Below are positions 5,648 through 7,930 of a DNA stretch of 7,930 nucleotides, in pieces. The translations under genes were made by a program, and so were the position numbers. Below the pieces are notes generated by a model that saw only the letters and a program-made list of their open reading frames with translations, was not told where the DNA came from and made no database searches. Position 1 is the first letter of the stretch, and each line of letters starts with the position of its first letter. The stretch is from Robinsoniella peoriensis (lineage in GTDB: Bacteria > Bacillota > Clostridia > Lachnospirales > Lachnospiraceae): the NCBI RefSeq assembly GCF_042680125.1, contig NZ_JBHTNY010000091.1; one strand, given 5' to 3'.

Positions 5648-5657
5648 CTACCCTTTT
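5536..5657 (-). repeat. Four tandem 30-31 bp hairpin-forming repeats
   Basis: Four head-to-tail units begin with CTGTG on the plus strand at 5536, 5567, 5597 and 5628, with lengths 31, 30, 31 and 30. In operon sense each contains GTGTGAC, a 5-nt loop (ACGAG or a variant) and GTCACAC or GTCGCAC. Stems are at 5538-5544/5550-5556, 5569-5575/5581-5587, 5599-5605/5611-5617 and 5630-5636/5642-5648. The first is perfect. The others carry a change that makes a G-U pair in operon mRNA but a mismatch in the opposite strand, and copy 2 also loses the loop-closing pair. The unit nearest the permease covers its stop codon. A role in mRNA stability or in setting the ratio of binding protein to permease is inferred. 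Confidence 0.9.
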
Positions 5658-6538
5658 AAAGCACCTACAGTTACACCCTTTACAAAATATTTTTGTACAA
5701 ACGGATAGACCAGTACGATTGGTCCGATGGCAATACAGGTAATTGCCATTTTGATTGTCTGCGTGGGCAAAACAATATGCCCTGCTCCCATACCATTTGG
5801 ATTCGTCGCCAGATACTGGATATTGGCATTCATTATGTACAATATATACTGCATGGAATAGTACTCATCTTTGTTAACCAGCATTAGCGGAAGATAAAAG
5901 TCATTCCAGTAGGTCAATGCATAAAATAAAACAATGGTTACAATTCCTGCTTTTGACAGGGGCAGGACTACTTTCCAGAAAATCTGAAAATATCCGGCTC
6001 CATCAATTTTAGCACTCTCCGTCAGTTCATAGGGCAGCCCCTTGATAAAGTTTCTGATCAGATACATATAGAAAACATTCATACTGTAAGGCAGAATCAG
6101 CCCCCACAAGGAATTTCCCAGATGGTAATACTTTGTGCAAACCAGATACCAGGGAAGCATCCCCCCGCTGAACAGCATGGTAAAGTAAGCAAAAAACGCC
6201 AGTTTGTTCGCATGACGGAAATCTTTAACCGAAATAACATAGGCAAAGCAAGTTGTAATAATTACGGATAAGATGGTTCCCAGTATCGTAGTCGCCAGAG
6301 TTACCCCATATGCACCCAGCAGCGTATCTCCCTGGCTTTGGAAAACATATTTATAGGTATCCAGGGAAAAGCCTCTTGGTACCAGAGAAAATCCTTTTGT
6401 GGCAATTTCAACTTCATTTGAGAACGATCCGGAGATTGCCAAAACGATGGGAAGCAGGCAGATCAGGGAAAATATTCCCAAAAGTACATAGAAGCCGCCC
6501 AATAAAATACGATCCGATTTTAAAGTCCTTTTTCTCAT
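5648..6538 (-). CDS. Carbohydrate ABC transporter permease, LplC/YtcP type
   Basis: This 296-residue integral membrane protein is one half of the translocation channel. Six hydrophobic segments are visible, at roughly 13-37, 75-100, 112-130, 142-162, 195-220 and 258-280. The EAA motif that contacts the ATPase is ELTESAKIDGAGYFQIFWKV at 171-190, followed by VLPLSKAG. The C-terminus VQKYFVKGVTVGALKG is characteristic of this permease group. The ATG is preceded by AGAGAGGAA (AGGA near 6547-6550), and only 14 bp separate it from the stop of permease 1, so the two are co-translated. The stop codon TAG (5648-5650) and the last two to three codons lie inside the first hairpin repeat unit, so the repeat array starts within the gene. 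Confidence 0.95.
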   Translation of the reverse strand: MRKRTLKSDRILLGGFYVLLGIFSLICLLPIVLAISGSFSNEVEIATKGFSLVPRGFSLDTYKYVFQSQGDTLLGAYGVTLATTILGTILSVIITTCFAYVISVKDFRHANKLAFFAYFTMLFSGGMLPWYLVCTKYYHLGNSLWGLILPYSMNVFYMYLIRNFIKGLPYELTESAKIDGAGYFQIFWKVVLPLSKAGIVTIVLFYALTYWNDFYLPLMLVNKDEYYSMQYILYIMNANIQYLATNPNGMGAGHIVLPTQTIKMAITCIAIGPIVLVYPFVQKYFVKGVTVGALKG

Positions 6539-6552
6539 TTCTAATTTCCTCT

Positions 6553-7470
6553 CTAAAATAATGAAGTGTCTTTATCGAATTTTTTCGCTATCTTATTGGA
6601 GATTATAACTAAAAGGAATCCGAATATAGACTGGTAAAGGGAAACTGCTGACGCAAATGCCATGTCTCCATTCTTTACACCGCTGCGGTAAACAAATACA
6701 TCAATTACATCCGTTACTGGAAGAAGCATTGGATTTAGATTTGTAAGTCCGATCATCATGTTCAGATTTCCTTTCAGCATATTTCCTACGGAAAGGAGAA
6801 ACATAATGATAATAGTCGGCCTTAACAGCGGAAGTGTTATCTTGCGGATCTGCTGCCATTTACTTGCCCCATCCACCTGTGCTGCTTCATATATAGAAGT
6901 ATCAAAGCCTGATAATACACCGTAATAAATAACAGAATTATATCCGGTACTCTGCCAGATCACGACTAAAACTAAAATGATGACCCAGGCAGCAGGACTG
7001 GAGTAAAAGTCAAAATGAATCCCTGCTCCTTTTAACAATCCGCTGATAACTCCCACTTCAGAGCTTAACAAAGCGTTTAGTATGGCGCCCATAACCATCC
7101 AGGAGATAAAATAAGGAAAGAACATAACGCTCTGGCTTCCCTTTATAAACTTCTTACTTTTTATTTCACTGAGCATGATGGCTATTGCCACCGCAAAAAT
7201 CGTCCCAAATACAAAGAACAGGATATTCAATCCAATCGTATTTCTTGTGGCTCTAAGTGCCGTATCCATATTATTGAAAAAGAAACTAAAGTTCTTAAAC
7301 AATGGATCAGCCCATTCGCTTCCGAAGATCCCCCCTTTAAAATGGTAATCTTTAAAGACCAGTATCAGGCCCGCCATAGGAACATAGGCAAAAGCAAGCA
7401 ATACCACAACTCCCGGAAACGCCATCAGATAGAGCGGCAAATCCTTTTTAAATGTGTGTTTTCGTTTCAT
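6553..7470 (-). CDS. Carbohydrate ABC transporter permease, LplB/YteP type
   Basis: From the chosen start this is a 305-residue membrane protein, the other half of the channel. It opens with a basic segment (MKRKHTFKKDLPLYL), then a membrane helix with FAYVPMAGLILVFKDY at 27-42, typical of this group. Further helices lie near 80-100, 115-135, 160-180, 215-232 and 272-292. The EAA motif YEAAQVDGASKWQQIRKITL is at 194-213. The frame is open to a GTG at 7495-7497, nine codons earlier. I prefer the ATG at 7468-7470 because GAGGGAGG (7473-7480) lies directly before it and nothing like a ribosome binding site precedes the GTG. It is the first gene of the operon. No ATPase gene lies in the window, and transporters of this class commonly use a shared MsmX/MsmK-type ATPase. 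Confidence 0.94.
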   Translation of the reverse strand: MKRKHTFKKDLPLYLMAFPGVVVLLAFAYVPMAGLILVFKDYHFKGGIFGSEWADPLFKNFSFFFNNMDTALRATRNTIGLNILFFVFGTIFAVAIAIMLSEIKSKKFIKGSQSVMFFPYFISWMVMGAILNALLSSEVGVISGLLKGAGIHFDFYSSPAAWVIILVLVVIWQSTGYNSVIYYGVLSGFDTSIYEAAQVDGASKWQQIRKITLPLLRPTIIIMFLLSVGNMLKGNLNMMIGLTNLNPMLLPVTDVIDVFVYRSGVKNGDMAFASAVSLYQSIFGFLLVIISNKIAKKFDKDTSLF

Positions 7471-7472
7471 AG

Positions 7473-7480
7473 CCTCCCTC
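7473..7480 (-). promoter_or_regulatory. Ribosome binding site deciding the permease 1 start
   Basis: The minus strand reads GAGGGAGG then CT and ATG. The inner GGAGG is only two bases from the ATG, rather close, but GAGG at the outer side gives six. The upstream GTG (7495-7497) has no purine-rich site in front of it, so this signal favours the ATG. Confidence 0.6.
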
Positions 7481-7521
7481 TTTCTTTTTATTTTCACTGT
7501 ACGTACTTGTGTTATGGATGC

Positions 7522-7550
7522 ATCTTACCGTCATTTTTGCTTATTTTCAA
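7522..7550 (-). promoter_or_regulatory. Promoter of the ABC transporter operon
   Basis: On the minus strand TTGAAA (7545-7550) and TAAGAT (7522-7527) are separated by exactly 17 bp, each close to the housekeeping consensus. Transcription should start near 7515, giving a leader of about 45 nt before the ATG at 7470. The 8-bp palindrome GTACGTAC (7499-7506) lies just inside the expected transcript and could be a regulator site. No regulator gene is in the window. Confidence 0.65.
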
Positions 7551-7690
7551 TCATAAAAATACGCATTTTATATAATATCATCTAATATAATACTGTTTTT
7601 ATAATATTAATTTCATATTTAATCGTTTATTTTGTGCTTTTCTTGTTATTACAGAAAATTATTTTGTGCATCATTACTATGCTCCAGATG

Positions 7691-7735
7691 CAAAAAAACA
7701 AGCAGGATATCAGGCTTATCGCCTGCCTCCTGCTT
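7691..7735 (-). terminator. Strong leftward intrinsic terminator
   Basis: AAGCAGGA (7700-7707) pairs with TCCTGCTT (7728-7735), and inside it CAGGC (7711-7715) pairs with GCCTG (7721-7725). Read on the minus strand the stem is followed by TGTTTTTTTG. It would end a transcript coming from the right, showing that a minus-strand gene lay upstream before the insertion sequence or lies beyond it. Confidence 0.8.
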
Positions 7736-7756
7736 CTGATCTTATATTAATTCTTA

Positions 7757-7797
7757 ATTAAAAGGGCTTCTGCGTTTGGCATACGCGGGAATGCCCT
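7757..7797 (-). terminator. Second, weaker leftward terminator-like hairpin
   Basis: AGGGC (7763-7767) and GCCCT (7793-7797) enclose a smaller GCGT/ACGC pair (7772-7775 and 7782-7785). Read on the minus strand the stem runs into CTTTTAATTAAG. The stem is imperfect and the T tract short. It lies directly against the insertion sequence end. Confidence 0.45.
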
Positions 7798-7798
7798 A

Positions 7799-7930
7799 GA
7801 GCGTGTTTTAAAATTGCTACACATTGGTCATTTTAACCAAATTAATATTGAAGCGATACACAAAAATCCCAGATAGGTGAATGCAAGTTTGTCATAGCGG
7901 GTGGCAATTCTACGAAATGCCTTTAGCTTT
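7799..7930 (-). mobile_element. IS5-family insertion sequence, 3' end (partial)
   Basis: The segment holds the last 33 codons of an IS5-family transposase and about 29 bp of terminal sequence beginning GAGCGTGTTTTAAAATTG, a form like the terminal inverted repeats of IS5/IS427-type elements. The preceding CTA (7796-7798) or TA would be the short target duplication. The other end lies outside the window, so the inverted repeat and the duplication are not confirmed. Confidence 0.65.
7828..7930 (-). CDS. IS5-family transposase, C-terminal fragment (partial)
   Basis: The minus-strand frame entering from the right edge reads KLKAFRRIATRYDKLAFTYL and then GFLCIASILIWLK, followed by TGA (7828-7830). 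R-R-I-A-T-R-Y-D/E-K is the conserved C-terminal block of IS5-family DDE transposases, in which the final catalytic glutamate lies further upstream, outside the window. The short hydrophobic tail is also usual. The gene points towards the ABC operon, but its stop is followed by two terminators. Whether the upstream part is intact, or needs a frameshift as in some IS5 groups, cannot be seen. Confidence 0.83.
   Translation of the reverse strand, partial: KLKAFRRIATRYDKLAFTYLGFLCIASILIWLK

Larger units (their letters stand above)
7498..7827. other. 330 bp without a gene upstream of the ABC operon
   Basis: This holds the operon promoter (7522-7550), a very AT-rich stretch from about 7551 to 7690 with no gene or clear site that I can support, two leftward terminators (7691-7735 and 7757-7797) and, from about 7799, the end of an IS5-family element. 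Confidence 0.6.

Noticed and set aside
5536..5657. CRISPR-like array
   Set aside because: The units are directly adjacent, with no unique spacers between them, and no cas gene is present. They are tandem hairpin repeats.
5456..5742. Open frames across the repeat array, two on the plus strand (5456-5659 and 5548-5742) and one on the minus strand (5309-5554)
   Set aside because: The plus-strand frames translate the hairpin repeats, giving periodic peptides such as FLCDFVSH, and overlap confident genes on the other strand. The minus-strand frame overlaps the binding-protein start in another frame. None has a convincing ribosome binding site.
7471..7497. Longer permease 1 starting at the GTG at 7497
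   Set aside because: No ribosome binding site precedes the GTG and it would lie about 18 nt from the predicted transcript start. The ATG at 7470 has a purine-rich site, although it is close.
7600..7640. Catabolite-control (cre) site in the AT-rich region upstream of the operon
   Set aside because: The best match, around AATAAACGATTAAA, lacks the conserved outer bases of the cre consensus and lies well upstream of the promoter.

Overview
The window looks like a low-GC Clostridia chromosome, most likely Lachnospiraceae or a close relative. The evidence is the AT-rich sequence, the strong AGGAGG-type ribosome binding sites, a Gram-positive lipoprotein solute-binding protein, a Firmicutes-type phage replisome organizer, and a sugar ABC transporter of the LplB/LplC type with no ATPase gene. 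It joins an accessory replication/immunity module on the left to a carbohydrate-uptake operon on the right. A transposase 3' end is cut by each window edge.

Left part (1-3430): the last 18 codons of an IS3-like transposase run into the end of a leftward phage-type replication operon. In transcription order the operon holds an excisionase-like winged-HTH protein (2481-2278), an unlisted 45-residue small ORF with a very good ribosome binding site (2196-2059), a phage replisome organizer (2069-1305, GTG start) and a DnaB-family replicative helicase (1305-55). Successive genes overlap or touch, so translation is probably coupled. Divergent from them is an XRE-family repressor (2640-3428). The 158 bp between repressor and excisionase-like gene carries at least four TGTTAC/GTAACA half-sites and a good leftward promoter (TTGACG-17-TATGAT) that overlaps them. 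This is the layout of a phage or integrative-element control switch. No integrase, structural or conjugation gene is visible, so the window shows either one edge of an element or a remnant.

Middle (3430-3972): no long gene. The stretch holds a bidirectional terminator hairpin, an 11-bp tandem repeat beside a small palindrome, a short ORF whose ribosome binding site lies in a hairpin, and a 37-codon ORF that overlaps the stop codon of the solute-binding protein gene. The boundary between accessory element and chromosome probably lies in or near this stretch, but I cannot fix it.

Right part (3973-7500): a leftward operon of permease 1 (LplB-like), permease 2 (LplC-like) and a lipoprotein solute-binding protein, with a convincing promoter (TTGAAA-17-TAAGAT) upstream. 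The ATPase is presumably a shared MsmX/MsmK-type protein encoded elsewhere. Between permease 2 and the binding protein are four tandem 30-31 bp units, each predicted to fold into a hairpin in the operon mRNA. The first unit overlaps the permease stop codon and the last ends beside the binding-protein ribosome binding site. Upstream, two leftward terminators isolate the operon, and from about 7799 to the window end lies the terminal part of an IS5-family element.

Most distinctive are the intercistronic hairpin array, the small ORFs flanking the two modules, and the insertion-sequence ends at both edges. No clearly new multi-gene system is evident.
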